From an uncultured Prevotellaceae bacterium (lineage in GTDB: Bacteria > Bacteroidota > Bacteroidia > Bacteroidales > Bacteroidaceae), in assembly GCA_902761605.1 (NCBI GenBank), contig CACWLC010000036.1, positions 1 to 58,771 of the forward strand: a DNA stretch of 58,771 nt. Reading direction: 5' to 3'. The notes under the pieces were generated by a model. That model was not told the DNA's origin. It ran no database searches and saw only the letters and a program-made list of their open reading frames with translations. Made by a program: the position numbers and the translations under genes. Position 1 is the first letter of the stretch. Each line of letters starts with the position of its first letter. This document shows positions 52,393 through 58,771 of this stretch, piece after piece.

Positions 52393-54225
52393 TTATTGCT
52401 CTGAAGGATGAAAATGGTCGTAGATAATCCGTGCCTTTGAGGGTCCAATGATAGCTGCCAGATCTTCCAGTGATGTAGCTTTGATTTGCTTGACCGATTT
52501 AAGGCCGTTTAGAAGCGTGTCGCGCGTCTTGGTTCCGATGCCTTGTATGTCATCCAGCTCGGAGTGCAAAGCCCGCTTAGAACGCTTGTTTCGATGGAAT
52601 TCGATAGCAAAGCGATGCACCTCATCCTGGATCTGTGTGAGGACATGAAAGAGCTCAGAATCTGTCTTCAGCGCGACGTGAATAGGAGGGAAACCATAGA
52701 GCAGTTCGTTGGTGCGATGACGGTCGTCTTTTGCAAGTCCGGCGATAGGAATATCAAGGTTCAGTTCGTCTTGAATCACCTCGCGGATGACGCCCATCTG
52801 CCCCTTTCCGCCATCAGCAATAATGAGGTCGGGTAGGGGTTGTTCTTCATCGAGCATTCGTCTGTATCTGCGACCTACAACTTCCTTCATCGAAGCATAG
52901 TCATCAGGCCCTACAACGGTCTTAATATTGAAGCGTTTATAGTCTTTTTTGCTGGGCTTCATTCCCTTGAAAACGACGCAGGAAGCAACAGCATCCGTAC
53001 CCGATATGTTCGAGTTGTCAAAGCACTCGATATGATACGGCAGCTTCGGCAGGTGAAGCTTCTCCTGAAGTTCTTTCATCAGACGTGTCTGCTTCTGTTC
53101 TGGGTTGAGTTTCTCGGCTTGTTTCAGACGGTCGAACTTATATTGTTTGCCGTTCATAATGGAGAGGTCGAGCAGGGTCTTTTTATCGCCTCTCTGGGGT
53201 ATTGTGAAGGTCACATTTTCGAGTTCTACATCCACCTCCTGAGGCACGATAATCTCCTTTGCATCGCTCTTGAAACGCTCCCTTAACTCCACGATACCAA
53301 GCTGTAGAAGTTCGTCATCTGTCTCGCTCAATTTCTTTTTGTACTCGATGGTAAAGCTCTGGTTGATGCTTCCATTCGATACGTGGATATAGTTGATGAA
53401 GGCCATCTTTTCATCTGACGTGATAGAGAATACGTCAACGTTATTTATCGTATGGCTTACCACTTCACTCTTACTTGCGAATGTATCGAGAGCAATGTAC
53501 TTTTTCTTTATTTCCTCTGCCTCCTCAAACCTCAATTCTTCAGAAAGTCTGATCATTTCATCCTTGAGATCTTTTAGTACCTGGCGACTGTTTCCCTTCA
53601 GAATCTCACGAGCCTGATTTATGTTCTTTTGGTAGTCCTCATACGTTTGTTTTCCTACGCATGGACCCATGCATTTCTTTATGTGGTAATCGAGGCAAAC
53701 TTTATATTTCCCTGTTTCAACGCCATCTTTTGTGATGGGCTGATTGCAAGTTCGAGGATGATATAGTTCTTTGATGAGTTCGAGGATAGCATACATGCTT
53801 CCTATATGAGAGTAAGGACCATAATATGAACCCCATTTCTTGTTGATGGTTCTGGTTTTAAATATACGTGGGAAGAATTCGTTTGTAACGCAGATGGAAG
53901 GGTAGGTCTTACCATCTTTGAGAAGAACATTATAGCGAGGATTATATTTCTTTATGAGTGAATTTTCCAGAAGTAATGCGTCCTCTTCTGTATTCACAAC
54001 GGTATAGCTGATATCGTGAATCTTGCTTACGAGAACTTTTGTCTTGAATCGATCTACTTCCGTATGGAAATATGATGAAACTCTTGATTTAAGATTCTTG
54101 GCTTTACCTACATAAATAATCGTATGTTCATCATCATAGAATTGGTAGCTGCCTGGCTTATCGGGAAGTCTGCTAACAATTCCTTTTAGGTATGATATTC
54201 TCTTCTCGTTTTCTTCCCTTGTCAT
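52393..54225 (-). CDS. uvrC: Excinuclease ABC subunit C
   Basis: 610 residues from the ATG at 54225 (MTREENEKRISYLKG); an ATG eleven codons upstream is an alternative. N-terminal GIY-YIG nuclease (LPDKPGSYQFYDDEHTIIYVGKAKNLKSRVSSYF), the CLDYHIKKCMGPCVG cysteine block and a UVR domain (LKDEMIRLSEELRFEEAEEIKKKY). The RNase-H-like 5' nuclease follows (IECFDNSNISGTDAVASCVVFK, LIADGGKGQMG, ELLYGFPP). Tandem helix-hairpin-helix motifs end it (LDDIQGIGTKTRDTLLNGL). It makes both incisions in nucleotide excision repair. A parS palindrome lies 40 bases before the chosen start. Confidence 0.96.
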   Translation of the reverse strand: MTREENEKRISYLKGIVSRLPDKPGSYQFYDDEHTIIYVGKAKNLKSRVSSYFHTEVDRFKTKVLVSKIHDISYTVVNTEEDALLLENSLIKKYNPRYNVLLKDGKTYPSICVTNEFFPRIFKTRTINKKWGSYYGPYSHIGSMYAILELIKELYHPRTCNQPITKDGVETGKYKVCLDYHIKKCMGPCVGKQTYEDYQKNINQAREILKGNSRQVLKDLKDEMIRLSEELRFEEAEEIKKKYIALDTFASKSEVVSHTINNVDVFSITSDEKMAFINYIHVSNGSINQSFTIEYKKKLSETDDELLQLGIVELRERFKSDAKEIIVPQEVDVELENVTFTIPQRGDKKTLLDLSIMNGKQYKFDRLKQAEKLNPEQKQTRLMKELQEKLHLPKLPYHIECFDNSNISGTDAVASCVVFKGMKPSKKDYKRFNIKTVVGPDDYASMKEVVGRRYRRMLDEEQPLPDLIIADGGKGQMGVIREVIQDELNLDIPIAGLAKDDRHRTNELLYGFPPIHVALKTDSELFHVLTQIQDEVHRFAIEFHRNKRSKRALHSELDDIQGIGTKTRDTLLNGLKSVKQIKATSLEDLAAIIGPSKARIIYDHFHPSEQ

Positions 54226-54264
54226 TTCATTAATCCCTTTATATAAAAGCCTTTTCAAATGTTT

Positions 54265-54280
54265 TGTTCCACGTGGAACA
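54265..54280. other. parS partition site (variant palindrome)
   Basis: TGTTCCACGTGGAACA, a perfect 16-bp palindrome. It differs by one base from the consensus TGTTnCACGTGAAACA bound by ParB. It lies in the uvrC-apt gap. Confidence 0.85.
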
Positions 54281-54286
54281 TATAAA

Positions 54287-54356
54287 TTAACCTCTTTCCC
54301 AGATGACTTCTTTGGCGTGCTTAATGGCTAATCCCAATAAGTGGGAGAGAGGTTAA
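54287..54356 (-). terminator. Inverted repeat between apt and uvrC
   Basis: TTAACCTCTTTCCC (54287-54300) and GGGAGAGAGGTTAA (54343-54356) pair at 13 of 14 positions around a 42-base loop, directly after the apt stop. No strong T-run; a structured mRNA end or a protein site is possible. Confidence 0.5.
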
Positions 54357-54368
54357 TTCATAATCTTA

Positions 54369-54896
54369 TTATACTGTCATTAATGTGGTAAGTTCGATAC
54401 CGTCGAAGAGATCACGACCATGAAGTCCCTCATCTGTGATTTCGATGATAAAGTTCATATATATCTTCTTTGGGTGGAAATAATTCACAAGTTTGTATGC
54501 AGCCTTAGCGGTACCACCAGTTGCTAACAAATCGTCGTGGATAAGAACAATATCATTTTCATCGATGGAGTCGATATGCATTTCTACTGTATCCACTCCG
54601 TATTCTTTTGAGAAACTCTCTTTGATAACTGTTGCTGGTAGTTTGCCAGGTTTACGTGCTAACACCACGCCGCATCCTAATCTTCCAGCAAGTGCCGAAG
54701 CCATCACAAATCCTCTACTCTCTACGCCTACGATTTTGGTAATACCCTTATCTTTGTATAGGGCTTCCATTTCGTCCAACATGATTTTCATACACTCTGC
54801 ATTTTTGTAGAGAGTAGTAACGTCTCGGAAGTTGATTCCTTTTCTTGGGAAATCTGGTACGCAGCGCAGATTGTCCATCAATGTTTTGTTATTCAT
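54369..54896 (-). CDS. apt: Adenine phosphoribosyltransferase
   Basis: 175 residues from the ATG at 54896 (an upstream TTG is a weaker alternative). Type I PRTase: LRCVPDFPRKGINFRDVT at the N-terminus, VGVESRGFVMASALAGRLGCGVVLARKPGKLP and the PRPP loop VLIHDDLLATGGTAKAA. It converts adenine plus PRPP to AMP. It lies between mnmG and uvrC with a parS site on each side. The C-terminus FDGIELTTLMTV is normal length for the family. Confidence 0.95.
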   Translation of the reverse strand: MNNKTLMDNLRCVPDFPRKGINFRDVTTLYKNAECMKIMLDEMEALYKDKGITKIVGVESRGFVMASALAGRLGCGVVLARKPGKLPATVIKESFSKEYGVDTVEMHIDSIDENDIVLIHDDLLATGGTAKAAYKLVNYFHPKKIYMNFIIEITDEGLHGRDLFDGIELTTLMTV

Positions 54897-54930
54897 AATC
54901 AATGAGTTATAATTGTTAAATATTCATATT

Positions 54931-54946
54931 TGTTTCACGTGAAACA
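54931..54946. other. parS partition site (consensus)
   Basis: TGTTTCACGTGAAACA, exact consensus ParB-binding palindrome. It directly abuts the mnmG stop codon (54947-54949). Typical chromosomal parS sites lie near the replication origin. Confidence 0.92.
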
Positions 54947-56836
54947 TTACCTCCCCATCAGCACCAAGAGTACATTAATGTCGCTTGGGGATACACCCGG
55001 TATGCGACTTGCCTGAGCCAATGTCTCAGGGTCAATCTTCGTAAGTTTCTGACGGCATTCGGTAGACAAGCCCTGAAGCTCTTCATAATTGAAATGTCCG
55101 CGGATCTTGATGTTCTCGAGTCGATGCATCTTATCGGCAACAATGCGTTCGCGTTCGATGTATCCTTTATACTTCATTCTTATCTCTGCTGCCTCCGCAA
55201 TCTCTTCCTTACGATTAGAAGGACGATTTAATACTTCCTTTAATTGCGGAATTACCTCTGAAAGGTTTGAGAGATTAAGCTGAGGGCGGTTTACTAAATC
55301 TACCAGCTTGCAGCCAAATTGGAGTGGGGTAGTGCCAAGAGCTTCCAAAGCCGAATTTATCAGTCTTGGTTTTATCGCAAAGTTCTGGCAGAAACTTTCT
55401 ATTTCTTCGATGGCTTGTTTTTTCTCCATCCACCAATCATACCTATCGCGCTTAGCCAAACCAAGATTATATGATTTCTCTGTCAGTCTCGCATCGGCAT
55501 CATCCTGACGGAGCAGGATACGGTATTCGGCTCGTGAGGTAAACATACGATATGGCTCATCAACGCCTTTTGTCACCAAATCATCGATGAGCACGCCAAT
55601 ATATGCCTCGTCGCGATGAAGCACGAAAGGATCAAAAGAGGATTCGCTTCCTGCACATCCAGCCTTAAGCGCCGCGTTGATTCCAGCTAATGTACCTTGT
55701 CCACCTGCCTCCTCATAACCAGTGGTACCATTTACCTGACCAGCCATAAACAGACCTGAAATAATCTTCGATTCCAACGAATGGTTCAATTGTGTAGGAT
55801 CGAAGAAATCGTATTCTATTGCATATCCCGGACGATATACTTTTATGTCTCTGAAAGCGGGAATCTTCTTTAGTGCCTCTATCTGAACATCCATCGGAAG
55901 AGAAGATGAGAATCCGTTAAGATACATCTCGTTGGTATCTTCGCCTTCTGGTTCGAGGAACAAAGGATGCTTATCGCGATCAGGGAAGGTAACAAGTTTC
56001 GTTTCTATCGAAGGACAATATCTCGGACCTATCGATTGAATCTGGCCGTTATAAAGTGGGGAGTCACAAAGACCGCTATTAAGAATCTTATGAACCTCCT
56101 CGTTAGTATTCACCGTCCAACAAGGTAATTGTTTCAGTGCCCCAGTCTTGTCCATATAGCTGAACTGGTATTTGCGGTTCTCGCCAGGCTGGATCTCCAT
56201 ATCCTCGAAATGAACAGACCGCTTATCAATACGTACAGGTGTGCCCGTCTTCATTCTTGCAGAAGTGACGCCATGACGAGTGATGCTCTCTGTGAAGTTC
56301 GCAACAGCTGGTTCTGCGATGCGCCCTCCAGCAACCATCTTCCTACCAATATGCATCAGTCCGTTGAGGAAGGTACCAGCTGTAATAACTACACACTTCG
56401 CATATATCTCTGCTCCCCAAATCGTCTTGACACCTATCGCCTTTCCGTCTTCAACAATAAGCTCATCTGCTTGGTCTTGCCATATCTCCAGATTCTCTGT
56501 TTCATCGAGATGTTTGCGCCATTGCCAGATAAACTTTCCTCTGTCGCATTGTGCCCGAGGACTCCAGACAGCGGGACCCTTACCTACATTAAGCATCCGG
56601 AATTGAATCGATGTCGCATCGGTAACCAGACCCATTTGTCCACCAAGGGCATCTATCTCGCGAACAATCTGACCTTTGGCGATACCACCAATAGCAGGAT
56701 TGCAAGACATCTGCGCAATCTTGTTCATATCCATCGTTACGAGGCAGGTCTTGGCACCCATATTGGCACTCGCGCAAGCTGCTTCACAACCAGCATGACC
56801 TCCACCCACAACGATCACATCATACTTTAAAATCAT
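54947..56836 (-). CDS. mnmG: tRNA uridine-5-carboxymethylaminomethyl modification enzyme MnmG (GidA)
   Basis: 629 residues. The FAD-binding start YDVIVVGGGHAGCEAACASANMG, then CNPAIGGIAKGQIVREIDALGG and the GTPVRIDKRSVHFEDM segment. Further blocks are PRYCPSIETKLVTFPDRDKHPLFLEPEG, GLFMAGQVNGTTGYEEAGGQG, FTSRAEYRILLRQDDADARLT and the C-terminal helical domain ending SRIPGVSPSDINVLLV. With MnmE it forms the cmnm5 group on wobble U34 of several tRNAs. mnmG is a frequent neighbour of bacterial origins, in agreement with the parS sites here. A TACCTTTG element lies 22 bases upstream. Confidence 0.97.
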   Translation of the reverse strand: MILKYDVIVVGGGHAGCEAACASANMGAKTCLVTMDMNKIAQMSCNPAIGGIAKGQIVREIDALGGQMGLVTDATSIQFRMLNVGKGPAVWSPRAQCDRGKFIWQWRKHLDETENLEIWQDQADELIVEDGKAIGVKTIWGAEIYAKCVVITAGTFLNGLMHIGRKMVAGGRIAEPAVANFTESITRHGVTSARMKTGTPVRIDKRSVHFEDMEIQPGENRKYQFSYMDKTGALKQLPCWTVNTNEEVHKILNSGLCDSPLYNGQIQSIGPRYCPSIETKLVTFPDRDKHPLFLEPEGEDTNEMYLNGFSSSLPMDVQIEALKKIPAFRDIKVYRPGYAIEYDFFDPTQLNHSLESKIISGLFMAGQVNGTTGYEEAGGQGTLAGINAALKAGCAGSESSFDPFVLHRDEAYIGVLIDDLVTKGVDEPYRMFTSRAEYRILLRQDDADARLTEKSYNLGLAKRDRYDWWMEKKQAIEEIESFCQNFAIKPRLINSALEALGTTPLQFGCKLVDLVNRPQLNLSNLSEVIPQLKEVLNRPSNRKEEIAEAAEIRMKYKGYIERERIVADKMHRLENIKIRGHFNYEELQGLSTECRQKLTKIDPETLAQASRIPGVSPSDINVLLVLMGR

Positions 56837-56858
56837 ATCTTATTTTTATTTCTGACCG

Positions 56859-56866
56859 CAAAGGTA
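56859..56866 (-). promoter_or_regulatory. -7 element of mnmG
   Basis: Minus-strand TACCTTTG, 22 bases before the mnmG start codon. Confidence 0.5.
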
Positions 56867-56910
56867 CTAAAAATATTTTGTATAAATAGCGAATTTTTTC
56901 ACGAAAACGT

Positions 56911-56941
56911 TTGCGTCTTTCACAAAATTTTATTAACTTTG
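56911..56941 (+). promoter_or_regulatory. Promoter of the fumarate reductase operon
   Basis: TTGC (56911-56914), 19 bases, TAACTTTG (56934-56941). It leaves a leader of about 70 bases, the longest among the promoters read here. Confidence 0.65.
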
Positions 56942-57014
56942 TACCCTAAACGTGTGCGCGAGTACCTAAAAATAAGTATTAAACAAATTATAATTCATTT
57001 AAAATCAACAACTT

Positions 57015-57740
57015 ATGTGGTTAATCAATTCATCAATTGGTAGAAAAGTGATCATGTCAGTAACAGGCGTGGCGCTTATCTTGTTTTTGACGTTCCACTG
57101 TTGCATGAACATTGTTGCGCTGTTCTCAGGCAAGGCTTACAACATGATTTGTGAGCTCCTGGGTGCCAACTGGTATGCGGTAGTGGCTACGTTGGGTTTG
57201 GCTGCTTTGGCAGTAATTCACATCGTTTATGCCTTCATTCTGACGGCTCAGAATCGTACGGCTCGTGGTGACAACCGTTATGAGGTGTCTACAGTCGTTA
57301 ATGCCGGTAAGGTAGAGTGGGCTTCTAAGAACATGCTCGTGCTGGGTATTATTATCTGCTTGGGTTTGTTGCTCCACCTGTTCAACTTCTGGTACAACAT
57401 GATGTTTGCTGAGCTCCTTGGCCTCGAGGGTCTGGCTCATGCTCCTGGCGATGGTTTCGGCTGGATCGTTGAGACATTCTCTTGTCCAGTTTATGTAGGC
57501 CTCTACATCATCTGGCTCGTAGCTCTCTGGTTCCATCTCACTCATGGTTTCTGGTCAGCAATGCAGACATTCGGTTGGAGCGGTAAGATCTGGCTGAAGC
57601 GCTGGCAGTGCATCGGTATGATCTACACAACTCTGCTGATTCTGGGCTTCCTGGTAGTGGTTCTGGCTTTCGCTTTCGGTTGCGCTCCTTCGCTCTGTGA
57701 GAACGGCTGCTGTGCAGCTACAAGCTGTGGCGGATGCTAA
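57015..57740 (+). CDS. frdC: Succinate dehydrogenase/fumarate reductase cytochrome b subunit
   Basis: 241 residues with five membrane helices. Typical Bacteroidota start: SSIGRKVIMSVTGVALILFLTFHCCMN, with the first haem-ligand His. More His residues are in AVIHIVYAFILTAQNR, LLLHLFNFWYN and LWFHLTHGFWSAMQ, giving the four axial ligands of a di-haem subunit. It anchors the FrdAB catalytic dimer and exchanges electrons with menaquinone, the final step of fumarate respiration. The C-terminus CAPSLCENGCCAATSCGGC packs six Cys into 19 residues, unusual for the family. frdA follows 29 bases later. Confidence 0.92.
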   Translation: MWLINSSIGRKVIMSVTGVALILFLTFHCCMNIVALFSGKAYNMICELLGANWYAVVATLGLAALAVIHIVYAFILTAQNRTARGDNRYEVSTVVNAGKVEWASKNMLVLGIIICLGLLLHLFNFWYNMMFAELLGLEGLAHAPGDGFGWIVETFSCPVYVGLYIIWLVALWFHLTHGFWSAMQTFGWSGKIWLKRWQCIGMIYTTLLILGFLVVVLAFAFGCAPSLCENGCCAATSCGGC

Positions 57741-57769
57741 TTATCAACGTTTAAATTACGAAAAAGATT

Positions 57770-58771
57770 ATGGCAAAAGTATTAGATTCAAAGATTCCCG
57801 CAGGTCCAGTACCTGAGAAATGGAAGGAATATAAGGCTCATCAGCGTCTCGTGAACCCCAAGAACAAGCTGAAGCTCGATGTGATTGTGGTTGGTACCGG
57901 TCTGGCTGGTGCTTCTGCAGCTGCATCACTCGGTGAGATGGGCTTCAATGTGATTAACCTGTGTATCCAGGACTCTCCCCGTCGCGCTCACTCTATCGCC
58001 GCTCAGGGTGGTATCAACGCCGCCAAGTGCTACCAGAACGATGGTGACTCTATCTACCGTCTGTTCTACGACACCGTAAAGGGTGGTGACTATCGTGCTC
58101 GCGAGGCCAACGTTTATCGTCTGGCAGAGGTGTCTAACAATATTATCGACCAGTGTGTAGCTCAGGGTGTTCCCTTCGCTCGTGAGTATGGTGGCATGCT
58201 GGCCAACCGTTCGTTCGGTGGTGCCCAGGTGAGCCGTACGTTCTATGCCAAGGGTCAGACGGGTCAGCAGTTGCTGCTCGGTGCTTACTCTTCGCTGAGC
58301 GCACAGGTGCAGGCCAAGAAGGTGAAGCTCTATACACGCTACGAGATGGAGGATGTCGTCATCGTTGATGGTCGCGCTCGTGGTATCATTGCCAAGAACC
58401 TCGTTACCGGTAAGTTGGAGCGCTTCAGCGCCAACGCCGTTGTCATCGCTACCGGTGGTTATGGTAACACCTACTTCCTCTCTACCAACGCTATGGGTTG
58501 TAACTGTACCGCTGCTATCCAGTGCTATCGTAAGGGTGCTTTCTTCGCAAATCCCTCTTACGTTCAGATTCACCCCACCTGTATCCCCGTTCATGGCGAC
58601 AAGCAGTCTAAGCTGACGCTGATGTCTGAGTCGCTGCGTAACGATGGTCGTATCTGGGTTCCCAAGAAGATAGAGGATGCCAAGGCTCTGCAGGCTGGTA
58701 CTAAGCAGGGTTGGGAGATTCCTGAAGAGGATCGCGACTACTACTTGGAGCGCCGCTATCCCGCCTTCGGT
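57770..58771 (+). CDS. frdA: Fumarate reductase/succinate dehydrogenase flavoprotein subunit (3'-truncated)
   Basis: 334 codons up to the window edge, with no stop. Start [24 protein letters not shown] site [24 protein letters not shown], then [13 protein letters not shown] (the His that carries FAD covalently and the following loop). Substrate-site segments are [21 protein letters not shown] and [12 protein letters not shown]. The [16 protein letters not shown] region completes the FAD fold. It reduces fumarate to succinate in the cytoplasm with electrons from FrdB. The N-terminal extension before LDVIVVG is normal in Bacteroidota. The rest, and frdB, lie beyond the window. Confidence 0.96.
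   Translation, partial: MAKVLDSKIPAGPVPEKWKEYKAHQRLVNPKNKLKLDVIVVGTGLAGASAAASLGEMGFNVINLCIQDSPRRAHSIAAQGGINAAKCYQNDGDSIYRLFYDTVKGGDYRAREANVYRLAEVSNNIIDQCVAQGVPFAREYGGMLANRSFGGAQVSRTFYAKGQTGQQLLLGAYSSLSAQVQAKKVKLYTRYEMEDVVIVDGRARGIIAKNLVTGKLERFSANAVVIATGGYGNTYFLSTNAMGCNCTAAIQCYRKGAFFANPSYVQIHPTCIPVHGDKQSKLTLMSESLRNDGRIWVPKKIEDAKALQAGTKQGWEIPEEDRDYYLERRYPAFG

Noticed and set aside
57126-58594. Long minus-strand frames opposite frdC and frdA
   Set aside because: They are codon-bias shadows of strongly biased plus-strand genes with clear catalytic motifs.
1-58771. tRNA, rRNA, intact transposase or prophage genes
   Set aside because: Intergenic gaps were read for tRNA-like arms and for transposase or integrase proteins; none was recognised. 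A tRNAscan/Infernal run would be decisive.

Overview
The window looks like a chromosomal segment of a Bacteroidota bacterium, most likely a Prevotella-type organism (family Prevotellaceae). The evidence is the recurrent sigma-ABfr promoter pattern (TTTG or TTGG, 19 bases, TAnnTTTG), Bacteroidota-type proteins (DUF4254, Bacteroidota-type Hcp/TssD, GH3-family enzymes, a PorZ-like type IX secretion component) and near absence of strong Shine-Dalgarno sites. Gene content is mainly vertical housekeeping with small scars of repeats and decay. No tRNA, rRNA, CRISPR array, intact insertion sequence or prophage was recognised. Two perfect parS centromere palindromes beside mnmG place the window in the origin-proximal part of the chromosome, and an AT-rich, DnaA-box-bearing gap at 27.4-27.8 kb is a candidate oriC.

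Layout. 0-2.3 kb: the 3' end of a type VI secretion tube gene (tssD/hcp), three small envelope proteins, and a 0.5 kb gap full of GTTAGGG heptamers. 2.4-5.4 kb: a HAD phosphatase, then a pair formed by a GH3-like protein and an S66 carboxypeptidase-like protein, both lacking key catalytic residues. 5.5-9.3 kb: a frameshifted lipoprotein remnant and three AraC-type regulators, two of them paralogues. 9.5-16.2 kb: cobalamin lower-ligand and nucleotide-loop assembly: SDR-cbiB on the plus strand; ABC ATPase-cobD-cobS-cobU-cobT-HAD on the minus strand, with a long REP-like hairpin inserted in frame inside cobT. 16.2-21.9 kb: an operon GH3 - Ig-like lipoprotein - DUF3108 - double PD-(D/E)XK nuclease. 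22.1-24.7 kb: acpP-fabF-rnc. 25-27.4 kb: DUF4254, glycosyltransferase 9, rubredoxin and a TrmH-type methyltransferase. 27.4-28.8 kb: candidate origin and nadA.

28.8-37.6 kb: a minus-strand run leuS - YitT - rdgB - porZ-like - membrane glycosyltransferase-like protein, ending in a decayed cotH. 37.7-45.2 kb: an L-fucose-isomerase-family gene broken by an internal deletion, mutS, a TonB-domain protein, lgt, ychF, DUF3237. 45.2-56.8 kb: polA, a polyprenyl synthase, then dtd - four tiny membrane proteins - mazG-like - deoC and, beyond a repeat-rich gap, uvrC - apt - mnmG with the two parS sites. 57-58.8 kb: the start of the fumarate reductase operon (cytochrome b, flavoprotein), cut by the window edge.

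Most worth following: (i) the linked, catalytically degenerate GH3/S66 pair; (ii) the in-frame hairpin in cobT; (iii) three TTCCC-N5-GGGAA palindromes phased at exactly 22 bp, with more copies far away; (iv) 7-bp tandem repeats that encode signal-peptide cores of two different exported proteins; (v) candidate oriC plus parS; (vi) a fused two-nuclease protein. All assignments come from reading sequence and translated proteins without database searches; numerical similarities were counted by eye.
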